Assembly (NCBI RefSeq): GCF_031877795.1
Contig: NC_133932.1
Coordinates: 37,711,180 to 37,775,179 of the forward strand
DNA from: Strix aluco
Lineage: Eukaryota; Chordata; Aves; Strigiformes; Strigidae
DNA: 64,000 nucleotides
Direction: 5' to 3'
Below are positions 1 to 12,163 of the stretch, one piece after another. Under the pieces are notes generated by a model. That model saw nothing but the letters and a program-made list of their open reading frames with translations. It had not been told where the DNA came from and did not search any database. Positions within the stretch are counted from its first letter, which is position 1. Every line of letters starts with the position of its first letter. The position numbers and the translations under genes were made by a program.

Positions 1-211
1 CTCAAAAAGCAGAAGGCGCAGGCCAGTGCTTATCAACCCTTTTTGATTTCTGAATCCCTCAAAATCACAAGTAGCTTGTGAATTGAAGGGTACTGACAAC
101 AATCTTGTTCCTCCTAGTTTCTTCATATGGACCTGTGGTAGTCCAGGGATCCTCAGATATCCATGTGGAAGAAATCTGCTCGTAGTCTAGAAAGTGTGCA
201 TATCGACAAAA

Positions 212-230
212 GTGTGTGTGTGTGTGTGTG
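212..230. repeat. (GT)n microsatellite
   Basis: Uninterrupted GT dinucleotide run of about nine and a half units in the presumed PCP4 intron. Confidence 0.9.
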
Positions 231-744
231 ACAGGATGGGGAGGGAATCCAGATCTACCTTTATTGCTACATAAAGATAGCTTAGAAAAAGGTGGCTTGT
301 TATCAGACAATGGTTGGCCCTCACTGGTAGGAATGAAGAAAGCAAGTTCGAGAGTAAAGCCTCTGCAAGTGCTTATCTATGCTCTGGCCTGCTGAGAGTG
401 AAAATTTCCTGGCTTTTCAGACCACTTCCAAGCTAGTGATCCCTTGTGAAGGGAGAGCTAGGAGTGGGAGACAGTGAAAGCAGGAGGGACATTTCTATGG
501 GCTTGCTTTCAGTTCTCTGCATAAATTTCATGATTTGAGCATTCAAACTTAATAGCCTGCATGTTTAAGATATAGCAACAACTACTGACAGGTAAAAGCT
601 CGTGTGGCATAGGTGCGTAGATAGTAGGAAGGGTGCAAAAAGGCTTTTAGTCACTCATCTTGGTGCAGTAAGGTCATCTCTAGTCTGTGCAGATCCCGAG
701 CCCAGGCTGGGTTTTCACTGTAATTAAGTGGGTCAGTTGTTAAT

Positions 745-818
745 TCACAGAATCGTAGAATGGTTTGGGTTGGAAGGAACCTTAAAGATCACCTAGTTCC
801 AACTCCCCTGCCATGGGG
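745..818 (-). mobile_element. CR1 LINE 3'-tail fragment (antisense)
   Basis: On the + strand this reads as the reverse complement of an avian CR1 3' end: a CACAGAATCGTAGAATGG start, then the GGTTTGGGTTGGAAGGA block and the ACCTAGTTCCAACTCCCCTG block. About 75 bp survive. The fragment runs directly into a GT repeat at 819-836. CR1 copies are usually truncated at the 5' end, so a tail-only copy is the expected form. Confidence 0.88.
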
Positions 819-836
819 GTGTGTGTGTGTGTGTGT
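819..836. repeat. (GT)n microsatellite abutting a CR1 tail
   Basis: Nine GT units starting directly after the CR1 fragment, so the internal edge of the retrotransposon copy and the repeat coincide. Confidence 0.9.
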
Positions 837-3800
837 TAGAACTCATGCTCTTAACTCCTAACTAACCAGTGAAACAAAAACAGTGTAGTTAGTGGGGTGT
901 GATATATTTTAAATCATTAGGCTACTTTTAGTAAAGCAATTCAAGGTAAAAACTAAACTCTTTTTCTCTTAGCATAGAAAAAGCCAAAGAAGGCACACCA
1001 CTTAATTCTCTCTTCAGATTGACACTCCATCTGTTAAAGTATCTGTGTTGTGACAGTCATCAATAGAAAATGTTTTGGGGAGAACTCCAAGAAAATCCAC
1101 TCCCAAAGTTTAGGAAATACCCCATCCAGCTCTTTTTAGTTTAACACAGGACTTAAAACTCATTAAGCAAATATGGCTGTGTATTTCTATATATATTCAC
1201 TGTATATTCAAGTGTGGATATACCATACATGTATATAGAAAGAGAAGGGGAGAAAGAAAACACAGGTATGTCATATACATTATATATAGATGGTATACAT
1301 GTTGTTTTATAATGTACATTATGCATATATGTGTAATCAGCATATAAATATTTCTATACCATCTGTAAGCTAACAATTAATTTATTCATTACCCACTAAA
1401 TGTCTTGACCCTTTTGAACACTTATAATTTCTTAATCTACAAGTCTAAGTCATGGCTGAAAACTTCCTACCATTTCTCCTTAGGCATGGGAAAAAGTGAA
1501 ATACAGAAAGAGTTCATAAGGAATTTTGGTTTTGTTTTCAACGAGAATGAGTCAAAAAATAAAAGGAAGTCAGGTAGATTTTAAGATATGGTAAATTATT
1601 GTAGATCTTCATGTATGGTAAGTTATTGTAGTACAATTGATTTTAAGGCAGTGACGATGATTCACATCAAGTAAAGATTAACTGGCCTGGAAATTCTAGA
1701 GAAAAATTATATTAAATGCTCGCTTTTCTTAAGTCTATTAAATCTTAATGTAAGATTTCTGAGTCACTACTGCAGGTTAAATACTGCTAAGACTCGGTTG
1801 TAATAGGAAATGAGTTGTACAAGCCAGAGTTCATCAAGAGGTATGAAACCAGTTGTGTCTACTTATCCATCCATCTGGCTTTCCCTATTGGCATTTCCAA
1901 GGGAGAGTAATTTATATACAGAAAAGCTAAAATTGATGCATAAACTCCACTTTTGTTTTCTACTGCTAAGACTGACAGCTGAGTGGCTAGGGAGGATCCT
2001 AAAACTCAGAATGTTACAACAAAAATGAAAATCATCAAGCAATGAGAAGACATTAGTCTCATCAATTTCAAAGCTGATTAAATGCTTATTACAAGTATAA
2101 ACATTTTGATAAAATATTTCTCCATAAGAAATAAGAGTATTTCTCCGTAGGTGATACTCTTCTCTTTAGAATAAGTTAATAGGACCCTATTAATAGAGGA
2201 GAGATTCTGACACAGGGACAAGGTAACCAGTTTTTATTTTCCTATTACTGATATCACAAAGTGGTTGCTTATAGAGCTAGCTGATCAAGCTCTCAAAAAT
2301 GTCAAATGAAAAGTCTATATTTACATGTTCTGTCTGAAAATTCTTAGTTTTTTACAGGATGATTTAAAATTCTTTTTTGGTTTGTTTCCATATAAAATGT
2401 TGTGAACTCTTGTCTTAGTTCCCTTTAATCCATAAATACCAAATCAAAACCAAGCCCCCTAAATACCAACAAAATATAGTAAGTCATTGTGAAGATAATA
2501 ATTCCTTTTGAAATTTGATTAAAAAAAATAATGTCCATTTCTCTGCTGTATACACAGAAATGTGGAGAAGATGGTATCTGGCAATAGGAAAATTTTCACA
2601 AAGTGTTGTTGTGTTATAGTTACTAGTTTAGGAACTGGTACCGAAATGTCTGTTTCTTTAACAAGCCACTCTAAATTTCAGAATATAACATGGCTTTAAT
2701 GGGAGAGTTCAGTTTTCTCCTTGGCAGTGTCAACAACTTGTGAGCATAAGGAAGTCACTTCCAACCTTCACCTCCCCTTCTCCATGAAAAATAAGGCAAT
2801 AATTGTATTTCTGTACTTAAGGTGGTTGTGTTGCTTCAATAGTTACACAAACTGTGCAGATTCTTGCAGATTTAATGGCTGTGGAAGTGTGATGTAATGT
2901 TAGTATGATTCATTTTCTTCCATAAATTTTCTTTTTGACAACCTAAATTTTCATTATACTGTATAATCAAAGTTTTAGTAAGCTCTCAAGCTATTCTTCC
3001 CCTCCAGAAATTCTCTTTCTTCTTACATTTTCATCTTCTTAAATGTTCTTCTAAGTAAAACAAAATATTAAGTGAACATTTCTTTTATGTTAACATAGCT
3101 GCATTTATTTGGTTATTGTAGTTAAAATAAAATCAGTGTGGAATATGTCAAAACCTTCCCTTTAAATATTTGCCCAGTTTAGAGTGGATTCTGGTCATAG
3201 AAAATGGACACAAAGATTGAGTTCTGAATAAGAACAAGAAGTAAAGGCAAGAAATATGAAGATTCATGCTAAAATCATGAAATGGTGTCCCTGTTTTCTA
3301 GTGGGAAGGAGAGACAGAGTGGGGAATAAGTTTCTTTTCATTTTAGTACTACATTGAAAGTGTTTCCCTTGAAGTGCATTAACAGTACTTGGGGATGAGC
3401 ATCCCAGAGGTATTAACCTCAAGAATACAAACCAAAGTGGTTCAAAATGAGTGAATCCTCACAGCTGTTTTAAGTAGAGCTGTCTGCAGACTCCTGGCAT
3501 GACATTCACTGCAAGGACTGGGACACAACAATTATGTAAGTGAGTTTAACAAACAAGTTTGAGAGGAGAAACAGTGTTACGACGAGGTCAGTGGAGTGAA
3601 TGTGTGTTCTCACTTTGTTAGTCCAGGCAGATTAGGTTTATTTTTGCAAAGATGGCAGGAGTTTTCGCAGGGCTGCACTTTTAATATGTAGGTGGATGAA
3701 GCAAAATCCAGCAAAGTCAGCTGGGTTGTCCACATGGAGGCTGAATGCAGTTGAACAAAAAGCTGAGGACTGGGAATTAAAGAAAGGCAAAGAGCCAAGG

Positions 3801-4107
3801 ATTAAGGCTGAAGGGCAACAAGAGCGCCCAGAGAGAAGTGAGAGAAGCAGCACAGTGGCAGAAAGATTGAGCATAAATGATTCAAAGGGGAAGAGCAGTA
3901 CATGTTGAAAGACATGAGGAAGTGAAAAGGTTGGAAATTTGCCTTAGGAAGTATTATCTCTTCCTCTAATGCAGGGTGATAAGAACAGGGTCTTAATCCC
4001 TACTTTAAAATATTTTAAGGTGCCTTTGTTTTAGCGTAAACATGGTGATATGAATAATTTCTAGCTACAGGGTGTCACAGGAGGGTCCCTCTGCCCCACA
4101 CTGTTAG

Positions 4108-4533
<426 letters not shown>

Positions 4534-4760
4534 TAGCTACCTCACAGCTTAAAACAAAGTAATCCTGAAATGATTTATCAAGAAAATCAGAAATAACGTA
4601 AAGATGCATGTACAGAAGTTATCAATATTTAAAAACCCATTGGCAGATAACAAACCATGAGTTTGTGTGTGACTTCATCCCAGATGCTTCACGCCCATTA
4701 TCCTCTGTAACTCACCATTTTACTTGATGTTGTAATAAAAAGTTAGGGTGAAGTAATTAA
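4534..4760 (+). other. PCP4: PCP4 3' UTR with proximal poly(A) signal
   Basis: Non-coding stretch after the TAG stop, with a canonical AATAAA at 4734-4739. A cleavage site 10-25 bases later is expected, followed by the T- and GT-rich TGTCTGCTTTCATCTGTC stretch typical of a downstream element. The exact end is inferred and is not marked in the sequence. Confidence 0.75.
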
Positions 4761-4960
4761 AGTGTCTGCTTTCATCTGTCTTTTCATATTAATCCAGCAA
4801 CCACAGTGTTACAAATGAACCCAGGCCAGATGCCTGTTTTCAGGTAAAGCTTGGAGATGTAACATCTCCGTATGTTACAAGTTTTTGCTGAGGGATGACA
4901 GCATGCACCTCAGCCCTGCTTACCTCATTTGGAGAATTCCAGCTGCCAGCTGAATGTGAC

Positions 4961-5081
4961 AATAAAATTGCTTTCTCGTAATGAGCTGAAAGTAAAAAGT
5001 TGCAGACAGAAGCTGGCATGAGGGGAAGAGGTGTAGGAACTGGTGAGCAGTTTATTGTTGTCTTGCAGTTATGCCAATAAA
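4961..5081 (+). promoter_or_regulatory. Two further AATAAA signals downstream of PCP4
   Basis: AATAAA occurs at 4961-4966 (followed by TTGCTTTCTCG) and at 5076-5081 (followed within 30 bases by a GT- and T-rich stretch, GTTGTCTCTGTCC). Either could serve as a distal PCP4 polyadenylation site and lengthen the 3' UTR by about 220 or 340 bases. Whether they are used cannot be told from sequence alone. Confidence 0.4.
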
Positions 5082-8000
5082 GTGGCTTAAGTGGGGAAGT
5101 TGTCTCTGTCCTTCCTCTTTGTGTGATAATGTTCAGAAGTACCCAGCTTGGACCACATTGACTCTTATGGAAAAATAATAAAAATCAGACAGAAGATACA
5201 TAACCCAATTCCAGAAACTTTATGAAGGTTGTTTTTTTTAATCTGTAAAAATAGAAACTGACCCTCCAAACTCTCTTTTTGATGCAGCTTTTTACTCTCT
5301 ACATAATAAGTAACTATTTCTATGCCATTGCTCTCATTCATATTATTTTCAGTATTTGATGAGTAAATCATAACAGACTCCCCATCTCTATTTGCACTGT
5401 TCTGTATTCAACTTTATACGAGCCCCTTACTTTAACACTGTATTAGCCCAGTTTTTGATCATCAAAAAGCAGCCACAAAAATGTCTGTCTTAATTTGGGA
5501 AATATTTCTGTTTTCTCCCTGTTGTAAAACAGTAACAGACTAGTTTCAGGCTGGATCTAAGTAGGGATCTCGCCTGGCTTCAGACCTGATCAGGAATTGG
5601 ATGCCCATATAGTGCATGAGGGTGGTTCAGAAAAGGTTTAAACAAGGTCTTTGTACTCAGAAAAAGGAGCTACTTAGATTGAGCAAGTGGGACACACACT
5701 ACATAGAGATGAGTAAAAAAAAAAATCTTATCCTCTTCTTGGCTTCATCAGTAGATTTAGGGGATCCAGTAGACATCTTTGTCTCTAGGGAAATCAGAGA
5801 CAGAAGCATTTTCTGAAGGACTGGTGTTTGCAATTGTTCTCCAAGGCATCAGCATTGAGCCTCAGTTCTAGGCTGACGGAGGTAGGTGTGCTGAGTGGTG
5901 ACAGCCTGCCTGCCTTTAACAGCCTGGAGCTGGGTCTCCTTCAGGTGTGAGAGATTCAGGTATAATTCCCAGCTCTGCCTGGAGGGATTAATTTCTTTCT
6001 TTCCCACCTTCCACTGGAGTATTCTGATCTCCAGGGCAAAGGAGTCATTTATCATTAGTCCCCTCATATAAACAGAAAGCTACAACCAAGGGGTAGGAAT
6101 AGGGGGAAAGGAAGGATCTCATGCTGGTGGCAGTTGCTTCCCATGAGAGCCCACCATAGCAGCAGTCCTGAAGGGGTGCGGACAGAGTGTCTGACAGGCA
6201 GGCTGCAGGCCTGTGAAGGGAAGGCCCTATGCAGGTTAAGGCACTTGTGCTGGGCAACAATTTAGTGAGGAGCCCAAACCTGAAGGTGGATGATAGGAGC
6301 TCTGGCACCATGCTGGTTAGGAGGAGCCCTTGGAGATGCTGAGCAGAGGAAGCCTTATGGATCCTGTGGGCAGTGTAGAAGGCATGTGCAGAGACATGTG
6401 AGGTGCTTCGTAAGCATGGCAAGACTGGGTGGGATTGGACAGGGCTTTTTAGATCTTAGTTTGGGGATGAACATCTAAATGCTGCCCAGACCCTGCCTTA
6501 GGCACCTCTGTCTGGGTCAGGTCCCAGCCCTACACATGACTTACCCACACACCACCTGCAGTCAGAGTTTTCCAAGCTGCAGCTCAGAGCTTTCACTCTA
6601 GGAGAACGTATTAGCAGCACTGTTTCTCCTCTTTTAGGAACCGCACAAATAAACCTCAAATACCACTGCTGCTGTGCTCAAAGTGTGGTTTGTGGAGGCC
6701 ACGGATTCCCCACTTGACTTTCACAGAGACTGCTCACCATATAATAATCACCTTAGCATAATAATTTAAAAATTGTAATGGGTTTGGATTGTGTTGGTGT
6801 CATTTTGTTTAGATGAACATATATCTGTAATAAAGGACTGCATCTGTGTTCTGCATTATGTCATTTGAAATAGTGTGAGCTCTGTAATGGCTACTTAATT
6901 GAATAAAAGCTATGGGTAAGCACTAGGCTTTTATATTTGATCTGACATTCCTTGGACTTAAATTTCCTACACAACAGGAATAATCATATGGTTGGGACAC
7001 AGAGAAAATGATTACATTACTGAAGCACAGCAACAAGGGCTGTTAGTAAATGAATTATGGCTCTTTCAGCAGCAGGGCTATTCTTTAATGTGAAGTTCAG
7101 AGTGCATCTTGCAAATACAGTCTTAATATACAGTGAAACATAATGAGGAAATAGTGAACTGGCATGAAATTTGGATTAATTGTGGCTGCCTCTGTCAGAC
7201 AATTTCCTTTTTATGAAAATGTGTTTGCATCACAGATTCAGCTCATGTTCCCAGGAGAGGAGAGCTTTCTTGCTCCTGAGTCCTGCTTTTCATTGATCCA
7301 TTTTTCATATCCAAGGTGGCAGTTTTTAATTTCCTTTCTTACCAGTAACTCATACTTTTCAAAGACCTGTCTGGATATTGCTGAGGTGAGCAAAGGAGTT
7401 TGATTCAACCAGAAACTTCACTAAGATGGGTGAAAGAAGACACTTAAACGTTCCATGTATTATATAGGTCTTTTAACTTCCAGACACTCACTGAGCTCTA
7501 GTTAACTGGCACTACCTAGCTAGGAGTAACCAAGTTATGGAAAGCAAAATTTAAAATAGGTGGATATCTGTGCTGATAAACCAAAAGTTCCCGTAGGTAA
7601 CATGAAAAATTACTCAGAGCAGTAGATTTTGCAGGAAACAGGGTTATCACTCCCACTACATACACCCACACCCTTCCCAGACATATCCGTACTGCTTTTG
7701 CTCCAAATTACTGTCAGATTGTCCCAAAAGAGAATAACCTACAGTCGAATGATCAGAACAATTGCCTGAGCCTTAGAAATCCTTTGTTCACATCGTTGCC
7801 TGGACCGTAAATTAACCCATAAAAGTAAACAGCAAAAGAGACTATTACAAGTAAAGAAACACCATCAGAAAGCATGAGAACGCCCAAATGAGGAAAATTG
7901 CAAAGGATGTGAAGTCTGTCAAGTTAAACACAGAAAGACAATCCAAAGCCAACCTGTGGCTCACTGAAGGTACAGAGTTAGAAATGAAACTTTTTTCAAA

Positions 8001-8204
8001 CACTCCTCAGACTGGTAGCTTACTGGAGAATTGTGGGGATGTGGGGAAGCGAAGGTCTTGCAGAAAGTAGAAACGAATCTTGCATTAACGCTCAGAGCAG
8101 AGGCTGCCACAACAGAGGTCTTTTTTGTAATATATCAACCTGAGGAATTAATCATCAAACTGAAATGTCAGTAGAAGAGACAAAATTAGTAACAACAGAT
8201 CACT
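5082..8204. other. Intergenic, no gene recognised
   Basis: AT-rich DNA with only short, unconvincing open frames on both strands. A somewhat GC-richer patch lies at about 5830-6560. I recognised no repeat family, RNA gene or exon here. Confidence 0.6.
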
Positions 8205-8710
8205 AGGACTGGCGGAGATTCACCCATGTCTTGTAGAGGAGCTCAGATACACAGCGGCCACCTTGTTCAACACATTGCTCGCACTGGCCTCAATTCCAGG
8301 GGAATAGGTGGTGGCAAATTAATAACAGAATTTAGAAAGGGCTCTATGAGTATTCAGACATTTACAAAGACTGTCTTCATTAGGTAGCTTCAGAGAAACT
8401 ATGATATGATGTAATACATCAACGCCAGCCTGACAGCAGCTGTGATTCACAAATCTGCTGGCAGTCGCTGATGGAGTAAACTGGTGGGTAATAATAACCC
8501 AGGTGCACCTGGATTTTCAAGTTTTGACAGGACTCATGAATGCATCTTAGAGAAGCTAAGCAGTCTGGGAACAAATGGTCAGGTCCTCTTGCAGAAAAAC
8601 AACTGGTTAAGGGACAGAAGCCAAAAGGGTGGGATGGCATGTCTGGTTCTCACAGGAGCAGGGTGTTGCTGGTGGAACACCAGCAGCATCTATGTTGTGC
8701 AACATTCTTA
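8205..8710 (+). mobile_element. Heavily decayed CR1-like LINE, reverse-transcriptase relic
   Basis: Conceptual translation of about 8205-8345 reads AEIHPCLVEELR followed by a segment ending IPGE and a VVAN block. This matches the order of the CR1 reverse-transcriptase segment [11 protein letters not shown] ... GEVP ... LANVTPI seen in the better copy at 42.1 kb. Further on, at about 8516-8620, FDRTHECILEKLSSLGTNGQ lines up with [20 protein letters not shown] of that copy. The frame changes and stops occur throughout, so this is an old copy. Ends are approximate. It could belong to an ancient CR1 or a related LINE clade. Confidence 0.55.
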
Positions 8711-8859
8711 AAAATCACCTGAAAAGAGGGATGATGAAAAGTGAGGTGACAAATTGTTGTATTGGTGCTTTCTACAAGAAAAATCCCATTCTTTGCTCCC
8801 TAGTTTTGCAGAAGGCTCCCCGAGATCCACGAGGAGACGAAGGTCATGTCAGGGCCATG

Positions 8860-9260
8860 AGGGCATTGACAGCCCTGACCACCCCACCCCACCCTGCCCG
8901 TGTCAGCCCGCTGGAGCTCCCCCACCCTGTCCAGGGTCCAGGGCCACACGTCAGCTCCCCAGGCCCATCAGCCCCTGCCTCAGTGATGCTGCAGCAAGAC
9001 CAGTCTCCAGCTCCCCACAGCCCTGCCCTGCCCAGCCATGGCCCCACCAAGCTGGGCCCACCCCCGGGCACATGTCCAGGCCTTGGCCCATTCCAAGGGA
9101 GGTGTCTGATCCCTGGGGCTGGAGCTGCCCTGGTGCTCCCTGGCTGCCCTGCTCCTGGCTGGAGCTCCCATGTCCTGGCCCCAGGGAGCTGCCTGCCCCA
9201 CTGTGCCTTGCAGTCTCCCTGTCCACGTTAGGGGTCTGTCCCTCTGTACATCCTGGTGTC
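8860..9260. repeat. C-rich island of uncertain origin
   Basis: About 400 bp whose + strand is strongly enriched in C, with recurring CCCTGCC, CCCCA and GGAGCTCCC words, embedded in AT-rich DNA. Long open frames on both strands (for example 8629-9231 and 8980-9306) follow from base composition and have no recognisable domain. CpG is present but sparse. It could be a repeat remnant or a GC-rich regulatory patch. I did not identify a family. Confidence 0.4.
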
Positions 9261-10984
9261 CCTCCCAGGGAGGAGAGAGGGATGTAGATAGCTTTTGGTT
9301 ATACAAATATGTATAAAGGTCAGAGGCCCCATGGAAACAAGTGACATTTCCCTCCTCTGGCTTATTTGCCCTCAGTCACCCAAGCTGCAACACAACACAG
9401 CTCAATGCTGTGCTGCGAGCCCAAGAAATGGGCAGGATGCCCCAGGCAGGTCCAGGGCAGGTGCAGCAGAGTCCCTGCTGGATTCCTGGTGGCAGAACAT
9501 GCCCAAACGGGTGTCAGTGGTGGCTCTGTCACCTGCTCTAGCCCCGGCACAGCGCCTCAGCTTGCAGCCTGCTTGAAATCGCTCCAAAGTATGTCGGCCA
9601 AGCACAGCGGCCAAAATATGTCAGTGAAAGCATCTGCCGCAGTATGCAATGGAGATGGACGGGGTGGAAGGGAATTCTCTGAGCAAAAGAGGAGCACAGC
9701 TGGGAAAGGAGAAAAGGGAAAGCGCTGCCAAAACTTACTGAGCCATCTGAAGGTGATTTCTCTTCGGCTCAGGTAATTGACTCCTCGTGTCTGGTCTGTT
9801 TCAGGGCTCGCGCCTCAAAGGAGCACGGGCTCTTTGGCACAAAGCTGGCTGCTGCCAGGAGGTGATTCTGCAGCCTCGGTGCTCCCCAAATGCCGGTCCA
9901 AAGACCACTCGATCCCCAGGAACCGTGAAGCAGAGTGGGGGCATTCCCACGCAAGCCGGCGAGCCTTGCTGACAGCCACGGTCCCTGCTCCTCTGCCTCA
10001 GAAGACCAGCTGGAGCATGTCACAGTTTCTTCTTCATGAAAACCAAAGCTTGAGGGGGGTGTGGAGGAGAGAGCACGTGATAGGTATCCAGGTGGTATAA
10101 TGGCCTGCCTTTGGGACATGGCTGTGCTGGTGCTCTCATGCAGGCATCACCAGAGGCCTCTGCAGCTGAGAGGTGTCTGAGGTGCCCTCTGCTACCCCCC
10201 AGTAATTACCTGCCAGCTCCCATTTTAGACCTGGCAGCTGACTGTGGAAACTTCCAAAATAAAGTCCCAGCGGTTCAGCTGAATCACCACTGAAGGCCGT
10301 TTGGGCTAGGTTGCTTAATGTTTCCTTAAGACCCACAAGCTAACAGATGCCTTGTGGCAAGGAAAAGCTTCCTAAGGTGTCTCCTGACAGTCATCAGTTT
10401 GCTGTGAGGCTGCAAGAGATGGTCACACCCCAGTGTCATCTCAGTGCCATAACAGTATGGCAATGCAGAAACACCTTTATATCCATTACTGAGCATTTAT
10501 CACTCACCACAGTTTTGACCTGATCTGAAATCTTGTTGAATGTGGTTATCACAAGTCCCAGGTCACTAGACAGGCCTGTGCTGGCCCACTGTTTACTTGC
10601 AATACTAAGAGATACGATAAACTTCAGATTTAAATTATGGTTTAACCTAAATGAAATCTTTTTTTCAGGATCAGCTCTATACATATGTTCAAAGCCTGAT
10701 GGGAAGAAAAGGAGAGGGCATTATTGATAGGATTAAATTAATATTTAGACATCTATCTCCTGTAAATATTCAAATACAGATATCCTTCCCATTCTGAAAT
10801 CAGCAGACTTGACTTGGGTTCGTTTATACAATCAAGACAATCTTCACAGTGAAAAGATCTAGGAACTTACTCTAAAAAGAGGAGCCATACCACTTTAGTC
10901 CATTAAAGTCTAGTCACAAATGGGTTATTTAGCTCAACTCTTAAATTGTGGCAGTGATTTTTTTTTTTCCTCTTTTTTTTTAAT
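9261..10984. other. Intergenic, no gene recognised
   Basis: Moderately GC-rich to about 10300, then AT-rich. No exon, RNA gene or repeat was identified with confidence. Several overlapping short open frames exist on both strands and look like chance. Confidence 0.55.
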
Positions 10985-11460
10985 CCCTACACTCTCTGTA
11001 ACAGATGGTCTCCTGCCTCTTAGTATTTCCAGTGATGGGGAGTCTAAAACCTTCCTTGGCAGCTTGTTCCATGGCTGAATTTTTCTTAAAGCTATAAAGG
11101 TTGGTTTGTATTTGACCTAAATCCTCCCTCCTGCCATTTAGATTAATTTGTTCCAGACCAGCTATACCCAGTTTCCCTAACCTTATCTTGTAGGTATCCT
11201 TTTCCAAACCTTTTAATAATTTTTTGTTATTCTCATTTGAACTCTGCCAATATATCTGTGTGCCTGAAATGAAATGCAGCCATCCAAATGAAACATAACC
11301 AGTGCCAAGGACAGCAGCATAATTATCTTGACTATTTTACAAGTGACAATCCCCTTACCACAAATTTACATGGCTTTTGGCATTTTTTGTGACAGCATTA
11401 TTTTGTTGGCTTATACTCAGAACATCATTTCCCTTGAATATGGAGCCTCTCTGCTGTAAA
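10985..11460 (-). mobile_element. Ancient CR1-type LINE 3' part (antisense), decayed
   Basis: On the + strand the stretch follows the order of a reverse-complemented old CR1 3' region: a 'CTTGGCAGCTTGTTCCATGG' block, a 'CCTAAATCCTCCCTCCTGCC' block, a 'CCCAGTTTCCCTAACC' block, a 'CTTTTAATAATTTTTTGTTA' block, and a late 'TTTGTGACAGCATTATTTTG' block. On the - strand a frame at 10980-11207 carries YKIRLGKLGI and, further on, EGFRLP, corresponding to the [10 protein letters not shown] and WNGLPRE neighbourhoods of CR1 ORF2. Divergence is high, so this is a deep relic, far older than the copies at 26 and 42 kb. Limits are approximate. Confidence 0.6.
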
Positions 11461-12145
11461 ACACCTTTATTAATTTTATAGTCCCACTGCACCTCTGCAA
11501 TATGGGGATGATACAGAAATCCAGGTAAATGTCTTTATCTGCAGTTCTTTGGCCTTCAGAGCAGGCAGGGATTGAAATTGGTTCAGATTTTTTTTGTGCT
11601 TTCCCCTTTCCTATTACTAAATTAATACAGTTAGGTGCAGAGGCTTCAAAGATCTTGAAGTCAACCTTTTTTGGAAGCTCAGAAAATGTTTCAATGACTT
11701 CCTGTTTTATTCTCAAAAGTTGTCTTGCTTTTACTTGTGATGACTAATTATTTGATAAGAAAAGTCTGACTATCCATATCTAAAAATAGCTCTTGAAATA
11801 AGCCTGAGGACTCTTGCCCCTTCTCAGTGTGTTGTGATTTAATGCTCTTTCACAAAGGCCAAACCTATACTATTACTCACATTCAGTAGCAGTTTCCACC
11901 ATAAATATTCCCACTGAAGTCTTCAGGACTAATGTGACAGAGGGAGGGTGCGTGAGGAGGTGATCTGTTGGCCTCATCAAGTACACAAAGTATAGTGACT
12001 TTCTGTACTTAGTTTGCAGCTTTTGGCAAAACGGTATCACTGTTTTTCTGTAACCATTGTCATTTCTTCTTGGAAGCCAAGTCCACATTTAATATAGTGA
12101 ATGATATAAAAAAATAACCACAAGATGGTGGCAATGATTAATAAT

Positions 12146-12163
12146 AACAACAACAACAACAAC
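12146..12163. repeat. (AAC)6 microsatellite
   Basis: Six perfect AAC units, preceded by AATAAT. Confidence 0.9.

Noticed and set aside
3696-3908. 70-codon charged open frame (+ strand) in the PCP4 intron
   Set aside because: No recognisable family, no convincing splice or promoter context, and overlapping antisense frames of equal length.
8629-9231. 200-codon open frame on the + strand
   Set aside because: It lies in C-rich DNA where stops are rare, overlaps long frames on the other strand, is proline-rich without a domain, and has no exon signals.
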